Source: an uncultured Bacteroidales bacterium
Lineage (GTDB): Bacteria; Bacteroidota; Bacteroidia; Bacteroidales; P3
DNA length: 64,000 bases
NCBI GenBank assembly: GCA_900315335.1
Contig: OMYR01000030.1
Span: forward strand, 62,001-126,000
Reading direction: 5' to 3'
This document shows, piece by piece, positions 45,074-53,580 of this stretch (positions within the stretch are counted from its first letter, which is position 1; every line of letters starts with the position of its first letter). A program made the translations under genes and the position numbers. The notes under the pieces are model-generated. The model was not told where the DNA came from. It made no database searches and saw only the letters and a list, made by a program, of their open reading frames with translations.

Positions 45074-46753
45074 TTATTTTTGCTTTGCCCAAGAATCTTT
45101 TAATGTAGCGGTACGATTGAATATTAAATTCTCCTGCGTAGAATCATAATCCACCGAAAAATATCCTAATCTCTCAAATTGGAATTTATCCAAAGGTTTT
45201 GCGGTTAATAAGGATTTTTCCAATTTACAATCAGTCAAAACCGTCAAAGAATTAGGGTTAAGATTATCAAGGAATGTCTTTCCCTCTTCCACCTCATCCG
45301 GTTTTTCGGCATTAAACAACCGGTCAAAGACATTTACCTTTGCATTAATACAGTTATTGGCATCAACCCAGTGGATAGTACCCTTGATTTTTCTTCCGTC
45401 AGGTGTATCGCCACCACGTGTTGCGGGATCGTACGTACAATGTACCGCAACAACATTACCATTATCGTCTTTTTCGCAAGAAGTACATTTTACGATATAA
45501 GCATAACGCAAACGAACCTCTTGTCCAATCGTCATACGGAAATATTTCTTCGGTGCATTTTCCATAAAGTCGTCCTGTTCAATATACAGTATTCGTGAAA
45601 ACGAAATCTTTCTTTTACCCTTGCTTTCGTCCTCCGGATTATTTACTGCCTCTAATTCCTCCGTCTGATTCTCAGGATAATTATCAATAATCAATTTAAT
45701 AGGATGCAGAACGGCCATAACACGATTGGCTTTCTTGTTCAAATCATCTCGAAGTGCGTTTTCCAAACGAGAATAATCTATCAAATTATCTCTTTTTGCA
45801 ACACCAATATCCTCGCAGAACTTTCTAATGCTCTCGGGAGTATAACCCCTTCTTCTAAGTCCGCAAATTGTCGGCATACGAGGGTCGTCCCAACCGGCAA
45901 CATAGTTTTCCTTTACAAGTTGTAACAATTTCCTCTTGCTCATAACCGTATTGGTAATGTTCAAGCGGGCAAACTCATATTGATGTGAAGGATAAATTCC
46001 CAAAGCATTGATAAACCAATCATAAAGTGGGCGATGAATATCAAATTCAAGAGTACAAATAGAATGCGTTATCTTTTCGATTGAATCGCTCTCGCCATGA
46101 GCAAAATCGTACATAGGATAAATGCACCACTTGTCGCCCGTACGGTGATGATGAGCATGAATAATTCTGTACATAATAGGATCACGCATATGCATATTAG
46201 GGTGAGCCATATCTATCTTAGCACGAAGGGTTTTTTCTCCGTCATTGAATTTGCCTTGTCTCATCTGCTCAAACAAAAGTAAGTTCTCCTCAATGCTTCT
46301 ATCCCTAAACGGAGAATTTATACCGGGAGTTTGAACCGTACCTCTGTTTTCACGAATTTGGTCATTGGTTTGGTCATCAACGTATGCCAAACCCTTTTTT
46401 ATAAGTTCGCAAGCCCAATCATACAATTGTTCGAAATAATCCGAAGCATAATGTTCCTCTGCCCAATCAAAGCCAAGCCAATGAATATCTTCCTTGATAC
46501 TATCCACATATTCGGTATCTTCTTTAACAGGATTGGTATCGTCGAAACGAAGATTGGTCTTACCACCGTATTGTCGTGCCAAACCGAAATTTATGCAAAT
46601 ACTTTTAGCGTGTCCTATATGAAGATAACCATTAGGCTCGGGAGGGAAACGCGTTTGTATGGATTGGACTTTACCTTCCTTCAAATCGTTTTCAATTATT
46701 TCCTCCAAAAAATTCTTTTGTACCTTTTCGGTAGTCTGTGCATTAATTTCCAT
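45074..46753 (-). CDS. glnS: Glutaminyl-tRNA synthetase
   Basis: A 559-residue class I synthetase charging tRNA-Gln directly. [16 protein letters not shown] near 37-52 holds the HIGH motif, [14 protein letters not shown] follows, and [11 protein letters not shown] near 268 is the KMSKS loop. The C-terminal half is the beta-barrel anticodon-binding region. GlnRS is present in Bacteroidota by ancient transfer from eukaryote-like lineages; length and motifs here are normal. The outer-membrane protein gene follows with a six-base gap. Confidence 0.96.
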   Translation of the reverse strand: MEINAQTTEKVQKNFLEEIIENDLKEGKVQSIQTRFPPEPNGYLHIGHAKSICINFGLARQYGGKTNLRFDDTNPVKEDTEYVDSIKEDIHWLGFDWAEEHYASDYFEQLYDWACELIKKGLAYVDDQTNDQIRENRGTVQTPGINSPFRDRSIEENLLLFEQMRQGKFNDGEKTLRAKIDMAHPNMHMRDPIMYRIIHAHHHRTGDKWCIYPMYDFAHGESDSIEKITHSICTLEFDIHRPLYDWFINALGIYPSHQYEFARLNITNTVMSKRKLLQLVKENYVAGWDDPRMPTICGLRRRGYTPESIRKFCEDIGVAKRDNLIDYSRLENALRDDLNKKANRVMAVLHPIKLIIDNYPENQTEELEAVNNPEDESKGKRKISFSRILYIEQDDFMENAPKKYFRMTIGQEVRLRYAYIVKCTSCEKDDNGNVVAVHCTYDPATRGGDTPDGRKIKGTIHWVDANNCINAKVNVFDRLFNAEKPDEVEEGKTFLDNLNPNSLTVLTDCKLEKSLLTAKPLDKFQFERLGYFSVDYDSTQENLIFNRTATLKDSWAKQK

Positions 46754-46794
46754 TTGACTAATACGTTATTGTTAGTTTAGAATTAAAAAATTAT

Positions 46795-47178
46795 TTATTT
46801 TGAGTTCTTCAACAAATCTCTGATTTCGGTTAAAAGTTCCTCTTCCTTACTTGGTGCCGGTGGAGTTGCAGGAGCTTCTTCTTTTTTCTTAGACAATTTA
46901 TTCAAACCCTTTATCATCATAAAAATACAAAAAGCAATAATCAAGAAATCCACAACATTCTGAATAAAATTACCGTATGTTATGTTCGCTTCACCAATCG
47001 TTACCTTCAAATCGGTAAAATCTATTCCACCCGTAACAATTCCCACAAGCGGCATAACAACATCATTAACAAGCGAAGATACTATCTTTCCAAAAGCACC
47101 GCCTATAATGACTCCCACAGCCATATCCACAACGTTGCCACGCATGGCAAATTTCTTAAATTCCTTAATCAGACTCAT
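46795..47178 (-). CDS. mscL: Large-conductance mechanosensitive channel
   Basis: A 127-residue inner-membrane protein forming a homopentameric emergency valve against hypo-osmotic shock. The N-terminal amphipathic helix ([19 protein letters not shown]) is followed by TM1 with the pore-lining Gly/Ala/Val pattern [17 protein letters not shown], a periplasmic loop, TM2 ([16 protein letters not shown]) and a charged C-terminal bundle. The length is typical. Its full promoter at 47224-47253 is divergent from the DUF3109 gene promoter. Confidence 0.96.
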   Translation of the reverse strand: MSLIKEFKKFAMRGNVVDMAVGVIIGGAFGKIVSSLVNDVVMPLVGIVTGGIDFTDLKVTIGEANITYGNFIQNVVDFLIIAFCIFMMIKGLNKLSKKKEEAPATPPAPSKEEELLTEIRDLLKNSK

Positions 47179-47223
47179 AATTGTTTCGTATTTTCTTTGG
47201 TTTAGTTAATTCATTTAACCGTG

Positions 47224-47253
47224 CAAAGTTATAAAAATTCTGACAAACGACAA
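47224..47253 (-). promoter_or_regulatory. Promoter of mscL
   Basis: Minus strand TTG (47253-47251), a 19-base spacer, TAACTTTG (47231-47224). Confidence 0.7.
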
Positions 47254-47273
47254 TGCTTTTTCATCATTTTTTG

Positions 47274-47281
47274 TAACTTTG
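47274..47281 (+). promoter_or_regulatory. -7 box of the DUF3109 gene
   Basis: TAACTTTG, 21 bases upstream of the start codon; no clear -33 TTG. Confidence 0.5.
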
Positions 47282-47302
47282 CATTTTTAATCAAATAAGG
47301 TT

Positions 47303-47908
47303 ATGCTGATTGTTGGCAATAGTATCATAAGCGACGAGATAAAAAACAAGCATTTCTGTTGCAATGTGGAAAAGTGTAACGGGATGTGTTGTGTTGAAGG
47401 GGATGCAGGAGCGCCTATCACCAAGGAAGAGATTACAACAATAAAAACTCTGCTATCCGAAGTTATGCCATACCTGCCAGAGAAAAATCAGCAAACGATA
47501 AAAGACCATAATTTCTTTACCAAAGACAAGGACGGCGATTTAGTTACCCAGATAATAGACGGTAAAGACTGTGTTTTTGCATACCCTACAACTATCGTAA
47601 ATTGCGAAGGCAAGGAAATACAAGCACATTTCTGCATTTTTCAAAAACTTTATTTGGAAAAGAAAATCAACTTTATCAAGCCTATATCCTGTCATCTTTA
47701 TCCTATACGAATAAGTTATTACGACGAGATGTCGGCTCTGAATTATCACGAGTGGGATATTTGCAAAAGTGCAATTGAAGAAGGTAGAAAACAAAACATT
47801 CATATTTACGAGAACTGCAAAAACGCTTTAATTCGCAAGTTCGGACAAAAATGGTACGACGATTTATATTTGCAATGTAAAAAAGAAAACAACGACAATT
47901 CCTTTTAG
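47303..47908 (+). CDS. DUF3109 family cysteine-cluster protein
   Basis: A 201-residue protein. It has the conserved Cys pattern of DUF3109/YkgJ-like clusters: HFCCNVEKCNGMCCVEGDAG near 19-38, then HFCIFQKL near 112, ISCHLYPIRI near 132, WDICKSA and NCKNALI. These Cys probably bind metal (zinc or iron). The family is nearly universal in Bacteroidota and its function is unknown. The stop codon is immediately followed by repeat array 11, which begins at base 47910. Confidence 0.88.
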   Translation: MLIVGNSIISDEIKNKHFCCNVEKCNGMCCVEGDAGAPITKEEITTIKTLLSEVMPYLPEKNQQTIKDHNFFTKDKDGDLVTQIIDGKDCVFAYPTTIVNCEGKEIQAHFCIFQKLYLEKKINFIKPISCHLYPIRISYYDEMSALNYHEWDICKSAIEEGRKQNIHIYENCKNALIRKFGQKWYDDLYLQCKKENNDNSF

Positions 47909-47909
47909 T

Positions 47910-47972
47910 AAATTAATCACTCACACCAATAAATCAATCATTAACACTAATAACATAATCACTCACACTAAT
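47910..47972. repeat. 21-bp-period palindromic repeat array (array 11)
   Basis: Units at 47910, 47931 and 47952: AATCACTCACACCAAT, AATCATTAACACTAAT and AATCACTCACACTAAT cores. It begins one base after the DUF3109 stop codon and lies upstream of the PPi-type phosphofructokinase gene, both on +. Confidence 0.9.
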
Positions 47973-47989
47973 AAAACGATAAAAGACTT

Positions 47990-47997
47990 TAAGTTTG
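47990..47997 (+). promoter_or_regulatory. -7 box of the PPi-type phosphofructokinase gene
   Basis: TAAGTTTG, 42 bases upstream of the start codon, just downstream of array 11. The -33 region would fall within the last array unit. Confidence 0.45.
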
Positions 47998-48039
47998 TAA
48001 TATCAGAAATAATAAAAACAATTTAATACATAAAAAGGC

Positions 48040-49275
48040 ATGAAAACAGAGAAATTATTTGCAGGTAAAACCTTAGCAATTCTTTCGGGCGGTGGAGACA
48101 CTCCTGCAATCAATTCGAGTATAGAAAGCGTAAGAAACCGCGCTTTGATGTTAGGTTTCAAAGTTTATGGAATAAGAACAGGCTGGAAAGGTTTGTTGGG
48201 CGATGGCGATGTAGTGGATTTAACAAATCGTTCATACAACGGATTATACGGCGGTACGGCACTACGTTCGTCAAGAACCAATCCATTCCCGTCTAAAAAG
48301 AATAGCGAAGACAGAGTTCCGCAAGTGATGAGAAATCTTAAACGTTACAAAATCGATGTCTTGGTAACGATAGGAGGAGATGACACAAACGGAGCAGCAA
48401 AACGTCTTTACGAACAAGAGGGTATTCCTGTTATAGGTTTTCCGAAGACAATTGACAACGATTTGCGTACTTTGACGATGCACGAATTTAATGGCAAACA
48501 AACAGACGCCGTTATCTGTCCGGGCTTTCCAAGTGCTGCAAAATCCATAGCCGAATTTGCTGCAAGAATAAAAACAACGGCTGAATCACATCAACGTATA
48601 ATGGTTATGGAAGTTATGGGACGTGATGCAGGTTGGCTTACCGGTGCAGGAACATTTGGCGGCAGCACCATAAGTTTAATACCCGAAGTTGAAATGAATA
48701 AAGAAAGAAAAGAGAAATTCTTTGACCTTGTTGCACAGACATACCAAACTTCTCCAAACAAAAGTCTTATCATTCCGGTATCAGAAGGCGTTCGTTGGTA
48801 TAATGAACAGACGGGCAAGACCGATGTTGTCTATGCTTCAACGGAACAAGACGAATACGGACATGCAAGACTTGGCGGTGTTTGCGGAACAATCGCTTCG
48901 GAGATTAGTGCCAAACTGAAAATAGATGCAAGAGCCCAAATGACGGGATATTATCCTCGTTCGGGAATGTGTAGTGCTTACGACCGCAGACTTACTCAGG
49001 CTTTGGCGGATAAAGCAGTGGATTTGTTGCTTAGAGAAGAATACGGACAGATGCCTGTATTGAAAAAAGTATGTTCTTACGATGAATTGGAAGAATATAA
49101 TTGCAGTTCAATTGATATGGGTAAGATTGGCAACAGACCATTGCCTACGGAATATTTTGATGAAAACAAATTTGAATTTACGGATATGTACAAAGATTTT
49201 CTTCAACATATCATCGGAGCACCGGAGTTCCAAAATTTCGATGCAAACTTTCCGAAAGTAAATCCACAAGAATAA
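48040..49275 (+). CDS. Phosphofructokinase, pyrophosphate-type by signature
   Basis: A 411-residue phosphofructokinase. The phosphoryl-donor loop reads GGDDTNG and the catalytic loop PKTIDNDL: Asp (for Gly) and Lys (for Gly) at the positions that discriminate PPi from ATP in this family. So the donor is predicted to be PPi, making the step reversible. Other landmarks: ILSGGGDTPAINSSI near the start, [13 protein letters not shown] near 191 and GYYPRSGMCSAYDR near 305. With hppA in the same window it indicates active PPi metabolism. It is paralogous to the ATP-type pfkA at 30.5 kb. Confidence 0.9.
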   Translation: MKTEKLFAGKTLAILSGGGDTPAINSSIESVRNRALMLGFKVYGIRTGWKGLLGDGDVVDLTNRSYNGLYGGTALRSSRTNPFPSKKNSEDRVPQVMRNLKRYKIDVLVTIGGDDTNGAAKRLYEQEGIPVIGFPKTIDNDLRTLTMHEFNGKQTDAVICPGFPSAAKSIAEFAARIKTTAESHQRIMVMEVMGRDAGWLTGAGTFGGSTISLIPEVEMNKERKEKFFDLVAQTYQTSPNKSLIIPVSEGVRWYNEQTGKTDVVYASTEQDEYGHARLGGVCGTIASEISAKLKIDARAQMTGYYPRSGMCSAYDRRLTQALADKAVDLLLREEYGQMPVLKKVCSYDELEEYNCSSIDMGKIGNRPLPTEYFDENKFEFTDMYKDFLQHIIGAPEFQNFDANFPKVNPQE

Positions 49276-49302
49276 AGTCTAAGTTTTGTTTTTTGATTGT
49301 TA

Positions 49303-49345
49303 AAAGCGGAGTTCCTTTTATTTTGGTACTCTGCTTTGTTTTTCT
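49303..49345 (+). terminator. Terminator of the PPi-type phosphofructokinase gene
   Basis: Stem AAAGCGGAGTTCC/GGTACTCTGCTTT (one mismatch, one G-T pair) then GTTTTTCTTT. Confidence 0.65.
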
Positions 49346-49413
49346 TTACTCTAAATTTTTGTTAATTCTCTCCTATCTAATAATTCTTGACACTTTTGCA
49401 AATCTACAAAACC

Positions 49414-49470
49414 ATTCTACCTATTATCAAAACACAAAAAACTCAATTTGGTTGTGATAATAGGCAGAAT
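49414..49470. terminator. Long inverted repeat, possible terminator for the CWC gene
   Basis: ATTCTACCTATTATCA pairs with TGATAATAGGCAGAAT (one mismatch) around a ~25-base loop. T-rich sequence follows on the plus side; on the minus side only GGTTTTG follows, so its terminator role for the - gene is uncertain. Confidence 0.4.
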
Positions 49471-49488
49471 TTTTATGATAAAAGAATT

Positions 49489-49683
49489 TTATGCCTTGTC
49501 TTGCGTCTGCTTTGAAGTGTTCGCATAAATTTTCAAACAATCTTCACACAGACAATCGTTGTATTGCTTTTGCAGTTCTTTCAAACTATCGGCACTAAGA
49601 GTGTATTTGGTGCAAAAACAACTGCTATCATGTTTGCAAACAAACTCTTTGCCACATCTCGGACATTGTTTTTTTCGTTGCAT
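49489..49683 (-). CDS. Cysteine-rich CWC family protein (64 residues)
   Basis: A small protein with CPRCGKEFVCKHDSSCFC at residues 7-24 and DCLCEDCLKIY near 43-53, matching the cysteine-rich CWC family (PF14375). The Cys set probably binds zinc. The function is unknown. It lies 59 bases downstream of frr on the same strand and could be read through from it. Confidence 0.8.
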   Translation of the reverse strand: MQRKKQCPRCGKEFVCKHDSSCFCTKYTLSADSLKELQKQYNDCLCEDCLKIYANTSKQTQDKA

Positions 49684-49742
49684 TGTGGTCTGAAAATTCT
49701 AAAATCCGTTAAACAAATCCGAAAACAACAAAACACGATGAT

Positions 49743-50315
49743 TTATAAAGTCATCAATTCTTTTTCTTTTGCTGCAAGCATCTCATCGATATTCTTAACG
49801 AATTTGTCTGTTAAATTCTGAATATCTTTTTCCGCTTGTTTTATCTCGTCTTCTGTTGCAGGAGTTTCCTTGTTATCTTTCGTTTTCTTTATTTTCTCCA
49901 AAATATTTCTACGAATATTTCTTACGGAAACCTTAGCATTTTCGCCTTCACCCTTAACACTTTTCACCAATTCCTTACGTCTATCCTCAGTCAAAGGTGG
50001 CAATGTTATTCTAAGCATATCTGCTTCCACTTTCGGAGTAAAACCTAAATTTGCGTCCAAAATGGCTTTGTTTATTGCAGGTACGGTACTCTTGTCCCAA
50101 GGTTGAACGATAATTTGATTTGCGGAAGGTGTGGAAACATTACCTACTTGATCCAACGGCGTCAAAGTACCATAAAAATCAACCTTAACACCAGCAAGCA
50201 TTTGAGGACTTGCTTTTCCTGCGCGCATGGATTTCATTCCGCTTTCCAAGAAATCAACGGCCGCAGCCATACTTTGATTGGCTTCGTCCATCAAAGATTT
50301 AATCTGTGTATTCAT
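49743..50315 (-). CDS. frr: Ribosome recycling factor
   Basis: A 190-residue factor that splits post-termination ribosomes together with EF-G. The family pattern is intact: MRAGKASPQMLAGVKVDFYG near 30-49, PLDQVGNVSTPSANQIIVQPW near 53, ITLPPLTEDRRKELVK near 105-120, VSVRNIRRNILEKIKK and the C-terminal coiled-coil helix. It is slightly longer at the C-terminus than E. coli Frr. Its likely -7 box (50366-50373) overlaps the first unit of repeat array 12. Confidence 0.96.
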   Translation of the reverse strand: MNTQIKSLMDEANQSMAAAVDFLESGMKSMRAGKASPQMLAGVKVDFYGTLTPLDQVGNVSTPSANQIIVQPWDKSTVPAINKAILDANLGFTPKVEADMLRITLPPLTEDRRKELVKSVKGEGENAKVSVRNIRRNILEKIKKTKDNKETPATEDEIKQAEKDIQNLTDKFVKNIDEMLAAKEKELMTL

Positions 50316-50365
50316 ATCTTATTTATTTTTCTAATTTTCAATCGTTATTTGCTTTACAATTCCTG

Positions 50366-50373
50366 CAAAATTA
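50366..50373 (-). promoter_or_regulatory. -7 box of frr, overlapping array 12
   Basis: TAATTTTG on the minus strand; its TAATTT is the CACTAATTT edge of the first array unit. Confidence 0.45.
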
Positions 50374-50430
50374 GTGTTTAACATCACAAAAATAGTATTA
50401 AACATTATTTTATCAGTGTTTAACACTAAT
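50368..50430. repeat. 21-bp-period palindromic repeat array (array 12)
   Basis: Units at 50368, 50389 and 50410: ATTAGTGTTTAACATCA, ATAGTATTAAACATTAT and ATCAGTGTTTAACACTAAT. It lies between frr and the upstream lipoprotein gene, both on minus, and the first unit overlaps a promoter box. Confidence 0.88.
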
Positions 50431-50453
50431 TTCACAATCAGCTGCAAAAAATA

Positions 50454-50870
50454 TTATTTACGACGCGTCAATGTAATGGTGTCGTAAGTTGTAGCGTTAT
50501 TTTGTGAAATATTCATTCTTAAAACTATTGTGTCTTTACTGTCGTGAAGTGCCGTACCTTTTATTGTAAAGCCGTTGGTGTAATCTATCGAACCCCTTAG
50601 TTCGGAAGATATTTTTACAGGAATTTTATATGAAGGAGAAAGACTTAAAAGACCTCCCGAAAGAATGATTTGGTTTCTTGTTGATTCGTCTTTTGTGATT
50701 GTTCCGATGTGAAGATATTTCGATTGCGGAAAATTAGTTTCCTGCATTGTCTGCCAATTACCTACCCACTCGTCAGTATAATCTTCTTTTTCGGGTTCGC
50801 AACTTATTATGAACAATGTTGTAAATATTGCCACTATTAAAAATCCTACTCTTTTCATTGCTTTATTCAT
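50454..50870 (-). CDS. Small exported lipoprotein, lipocalin-like
   Basis: A 138-residue lipoprotein: MKRVGFLIVAIFTTLFIISC gives the lipobox IISC. Translation may start at this inner ATG (50858) or four codons earlier at 50870. The mature part begins with an acidic stretch and WVGNWQ, followed by beta strands (KYLHIGTITKDE, NQIILSGGLLSL, IVLRMNISQNN). The GxW start and all-beta pattern resemble lipocalin-like lipoproteins of Bacteroidota. The ligand is unknown. TACTTTTG at 50907-50914 (minus) is a candidate -7 box. Confidence 0.7.
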   Translation of the reverse strand: MNKAMKRVGFLIVAIFTTLFIISCEPEKEDYTDEWVGNWQTMQETNFPQSKYLHIGTITKDESTRNQIILSGGLLSLSPSYKIPVKISSELRGSIDYTNGFTIKGTALHDSKDTIVLRMNISQNNATTYDTITLTRRK

Positions 50871-50978
50871 TGTTGTCTATGATATTGTCGTGTTATTTTA
50901 GAAGTGCAAAAGTAAGAAAATTTTACATTACGATAAAAGAAAACATAATAAAATTACGATTATTCGGCATAAAAACAC

Positions 50979-50986
50979 TAAATTTG
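50979..50986 (+). promoter_or_regulatory. -7 box of pssA-purS
   Basis: TAAATTTG followed by CAACTC, 26 bases upstream of the chosen pssA start. Confidence 0.5.
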
Positions 50987-51012
50987 CAACTCAAAATCGA
51001 GTGGAATTTCAA

Positions 51013-51708
51013 ATGAAAAAACAGATACCTAACATAATAACGCTATTGAACCTATTGTGTGGTGTGATTGCAATAATCTTTGTTTTTTATTTCAAAGACA
51101 ATAAGTTCGCATCATTATTCATTGTCTTGGGTGCTGTTTTCGATTTCTTTGATGGTATGACGGCAAGAGCCTTGAAAGTTTCTTCTCCAATAGGTGTGGA
51201 GTTGGATTCTTTGAGTGATGTTGTAAGTTTCGGAGTTGCTCCTTCGTGTATTGCGTTTTCACTTATCGGATTTGACAATCACGGATTTGTTGCCTTTATT
51301 CCACTGCTTATGGCTTTGTTTTCTTCATACAGATTGGCAAAGTTTAACTTGGACACACGTCAAACAACATCTTTTATCGGCTTACCCACACCTGCCAATG
51401 CGATTTTATGGTTAAGCATTCCTCTTATTGATTTGCAATCAAGGTTTCATATACTTTATGATGTAATGAGTTCCGTGTATTTCATAGTACCTGTAAGCCT
51501 TTTGATGTGTTATCTGTTGGTTAGCGAAATTCCTATGTTCTCGTTGAAATTTCATAACCTTAAATGGAAAGATAACAGTCTTAGATTTGTATTTTTAATA
51601 TTGAGTGCAATATTATTGGGAGTGCTGTGGTTCGCTGCTCTTCCGATAATTATCATATTATATATAATTTTGTCAGTAATAAACAACTTAAAAATAAAAA
51701 CAAGATGA
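51013..51708 (+). CDS. pssA: CDP-diacylglycerol-serine O-phosphatidyltransferase
   Basis: 231 residues from ATG 51013 (MKKQIPNIITLLNLLCG); a GTG lies four codons upstream. It is an integral membrane enzyme making phosphatidylserine, the precursor of phosphatidylethanolamine. The CDP-alcohol phosphotransferase motif DG-x2-AR-x8-G-x3-D-x3-D is complete at about residues 39-61. Six or seven helices follow, and the length is as expected for the type II (Bacillus-like) enzyme. The stop codon overlaps the purS start by four bases (ATGA), so the two are translationally coupled. Confidence 0.92.
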   Translation: MKKQIPNIITLLNLLCGVIAIIFVFYFKDNKFASLFIVLGAVFDFFDGMTARALKVSSPIGVELDSLSDVVSFGVAPSCIAFSLIGFDNHGFVAFIPLLMALFSSYRLAKFNLDTRQTTSFIGLPTPANAILWLSIPLIDLQSRFHILYDVMSSVYFIVPVSLLMCYLLVSEIPMFSLKFHNLKWKDNSLRFVFLILSAILLGVLWFAALPIIIILYIILSVINNLKIKTR

Positions 51709-51953
51709 AATATCAAGTAGAAATCAACGTTATGCCGCTTAAAGCATTATTGGATCCGCAAGGCAAAGCTGTGGCATCTTCTATGAAGAATATCGGTATC
51801 ACTACCATAGACAACGTTCGCATAGGCAAACATATAACTTTGGAGGTTGAAGCACAAAACGAGCAAGAAGCACAAACCATTGTCGAAAAGGCTTGCAAAG
51901 AACTTTTGTACAATCCGATTATGGAGAGTTACGAAATAAAATTCGTTAAATAA
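51705..51953 (+). CDS. purS: Phosphoribosylformylglycinamidine synthase subunit PurS
   Basis: An 82-residue protein: KYQVEINVMPLKALLDPQGK at the start, VRIGKHITLEVEA in the middle and LYNPIMESYEI at the end, the full PurS pattern. PurS bridges PurL and PurQ in the multi-subunit FGAM synthase of purine synthesis. No purL or purQ is adjacent. If PurL here is the long fused form, PurS would be redundant; the rest of the genome must decide. Its ATG overlaps the pssA stop. Confidence 0.88.
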   Translation: MKYQVEINVMPLKALLDPQGKAVASSMKNIGITTIDNVRIGKHITLEVEAQNEQEAQTIVEKACKELLYNPIMESYEIKFVK

Positions 51954-51983
51954 ACTATCCACAAAACTATTTTAAGCAATCCT

Positions 51984-52076
51984 CAGCATTTTATCATAAA
52001 AAGAAATGCTGTTTTGGGCTTATACAAAATTTATAGTAACAAAAAAGACTTTGTTTTTACGGCAAAGTCTTTTTGT
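51984..52076 (+). terminator. Two tandem terminators after purS
   Basis: The first stem is CAGCATTT/AAATGCTG (51984-52011) followed by TTTTG; the second is AAAAAGACTTTG/CAAAGTCTTTTT (52042-52074) with U-rich flanks. Confidence 0.65.
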
Positions 52077-52124
52077 TTATATTTTATTATTAACAAGCAT
52101 TAAAAAAAATATGTTTTTCTTTGC

Positions 52125-53414
52125 TTATGCTTTTATTCTCGATGTTACGGCGTATATGGATAAAGCACCTATGACGACAACGGTAACGAACACCAACGCT
52201 ATATCCGAAAAGAAAACTTTTACAGGAAATGCCTCAACGACAAAGGCATCTTTTGCCAAACTGATAAGTCCAAAACTCTGCTGAATAAAACACAAGACAA
52301 GCCCGATAACAATACCCGACACACAACCCAATACATTTATCGTCATTCCGTATAAAAAATAAATACGCCTTAAATCACTCAACCGCATACCCATTGTTCT
52401 AAAAATTTTATTCATTTTTTGTTTTTGAATATTGAATATGATTATAGAACTTATTATATTTATCGAGGCTATGAATATAATAAACGCCAAGATGATATAA
52501 ACCGCTACTTTTTCGCTCTTAACAATCCTGAAATAAACCGGTTCCTGCTGCAAAATATCTTTAACAGAATAACTATTACCAAGAGATTTCTGCAATTCTT
52601 CTTGTATTTTCGCAATCTCAGTATGAGACACTACGGATGCGGATTGTAACGCTGTCGGATTGGTGTTTAACATTATTTTATTATTTGCAAAAGACGTTTT
52701 TTTCTTAGCTTTGGGCAAAATATAAAGACTGCTATACTGATTATTGGAAAGGCTTAACAATTCCTGAGCCTTTGACAAAGGAATAAAAACCAATCCTTCG
52801 TCCAAATCGCTATGTGTTTGGTAACTCGCCTGATAAAACACCGAAATTGAAGTTAGTTTATCCTCAATGACAATAGCATCTTCCGAAGACAAAGACGGCA
52901 CGGTTATTTTGACAGGTATATTCATCTTTTCCGCCCCACGATTAAGCCCCAAATATGCCGCTTCGTTTATACCCATAAAACAAAACAAAGAGTCTTTGAT
53001 ATCAAACACGCCCTTGCCATTGACAATAAAACTATCCAAATTGTTATACAAAAAATATCTATCGTCAATACCAAACAATGTAACTATCGAACGCTCCTGA
53101 CCGACACTTACCATGGCCGTTGAAGAAACAACAGGCACAACTTCAAAATCCGAACTTTTTAATTTGTTTTCAATAGAAGAAATATCCAAAACCTTACCCG
53201 CTGTCGGCTCTACCAATAGCGGCGGACAAGAAGTCTGCAACATCGTTTGGGCAACAGAAGTAAAACCATTGAACACACTCAAAACCACAACCAATGCAAA
53301 ACTTCCCACCGCAATACCTATCAACGAAATCAAGGCTATTATATGCACAATACCCCTATTCTGTTTTGAAAAAATAAGTTTGCGATTGATAAATGACAGA
53401 GTCTTTAATTGCAT
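52125..53414 (-). CDS. ABC transporter permease, LolC/LolE-like (FtsX superfamily)
   Basis: A 429-residue protein. One N-terminal helix (IIALISLIGIAVGSFALVVVL) is followed by a ~220-residue periplasmic MacB-like domain and three C-terminal helices with the FtsX core (IFNIQKQKMNKIFRTMGM, then LSDLRRIYFLYG). The N-terminal FINRKLIFSKQNRG segment is typical of LolC/E homologues, which extract lipoproteins from the inner membrane with the ATPase LolD. No ATPase gene is adjacent. It follows rbfA on the same strand with a 166-base gap, a common neighbour pair in Bacteroidota. Confidence 0.85.
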   Translation of the reverse strand: MQLKTLSFINRKLIFSKQNRGIVHIIALISLIGIAVGSFALVVVLSVFNGFTSVAQTMLQTSCPPLLVEPTAGKVLDISSIENKLKSSDFEVVPVVSSTAMVSVGQERSIVTLFGIDDRYFLYNNLDSFIVNGKGVFDIKDSLFCFMGINEAAYLGLNRGAEKMNIPVKITVPSLSSEDAIVIEDKLTSISVFYQASYQTHSDLDEGLVFIPLSKAQELLSLSNNQYSSLYILPKAKKKTSFANNKIMLNTNPTALQSASVVSHTEIAKIQEELQKSLGNSYSVKDILQQEPVYFRIVKSEKVAVYIILAFIIFIASINIISSIIIFNIQKQKMNKIFRTMGMRLSDLRRIYFLYGMTINVLGCVSGIVIGLVLCFIQQSFGLISLAKDAFVVEAFPVKVFFSDIALVFVTVVVIGALSIYAVTSRIKA

Positions 53415-53580
53415 TGATATAAATACTTTTACGTTAAATAAAATCTGCTATCGGAAGACGAAATATTAACTACGGATTGTCCTTTTCTTGAAAAGTTTTT
53501 ACGCCAAGCGAAGAAAGTTTATTTTATGGTCTTTGTAAAGCACTAAACTCACTAAAAATTCCAACAGCAATTGTAAAAAA

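Noticed and set aside
4956..50430. The 21-bp arrays as CRISPR arrays or intrinsic terminators
   Set aside because: There are no unique spacers between units, unit length is too short and the sequence too degenerate for CRISPR. Terminators with U-runs are present separately in several of the same gaps.
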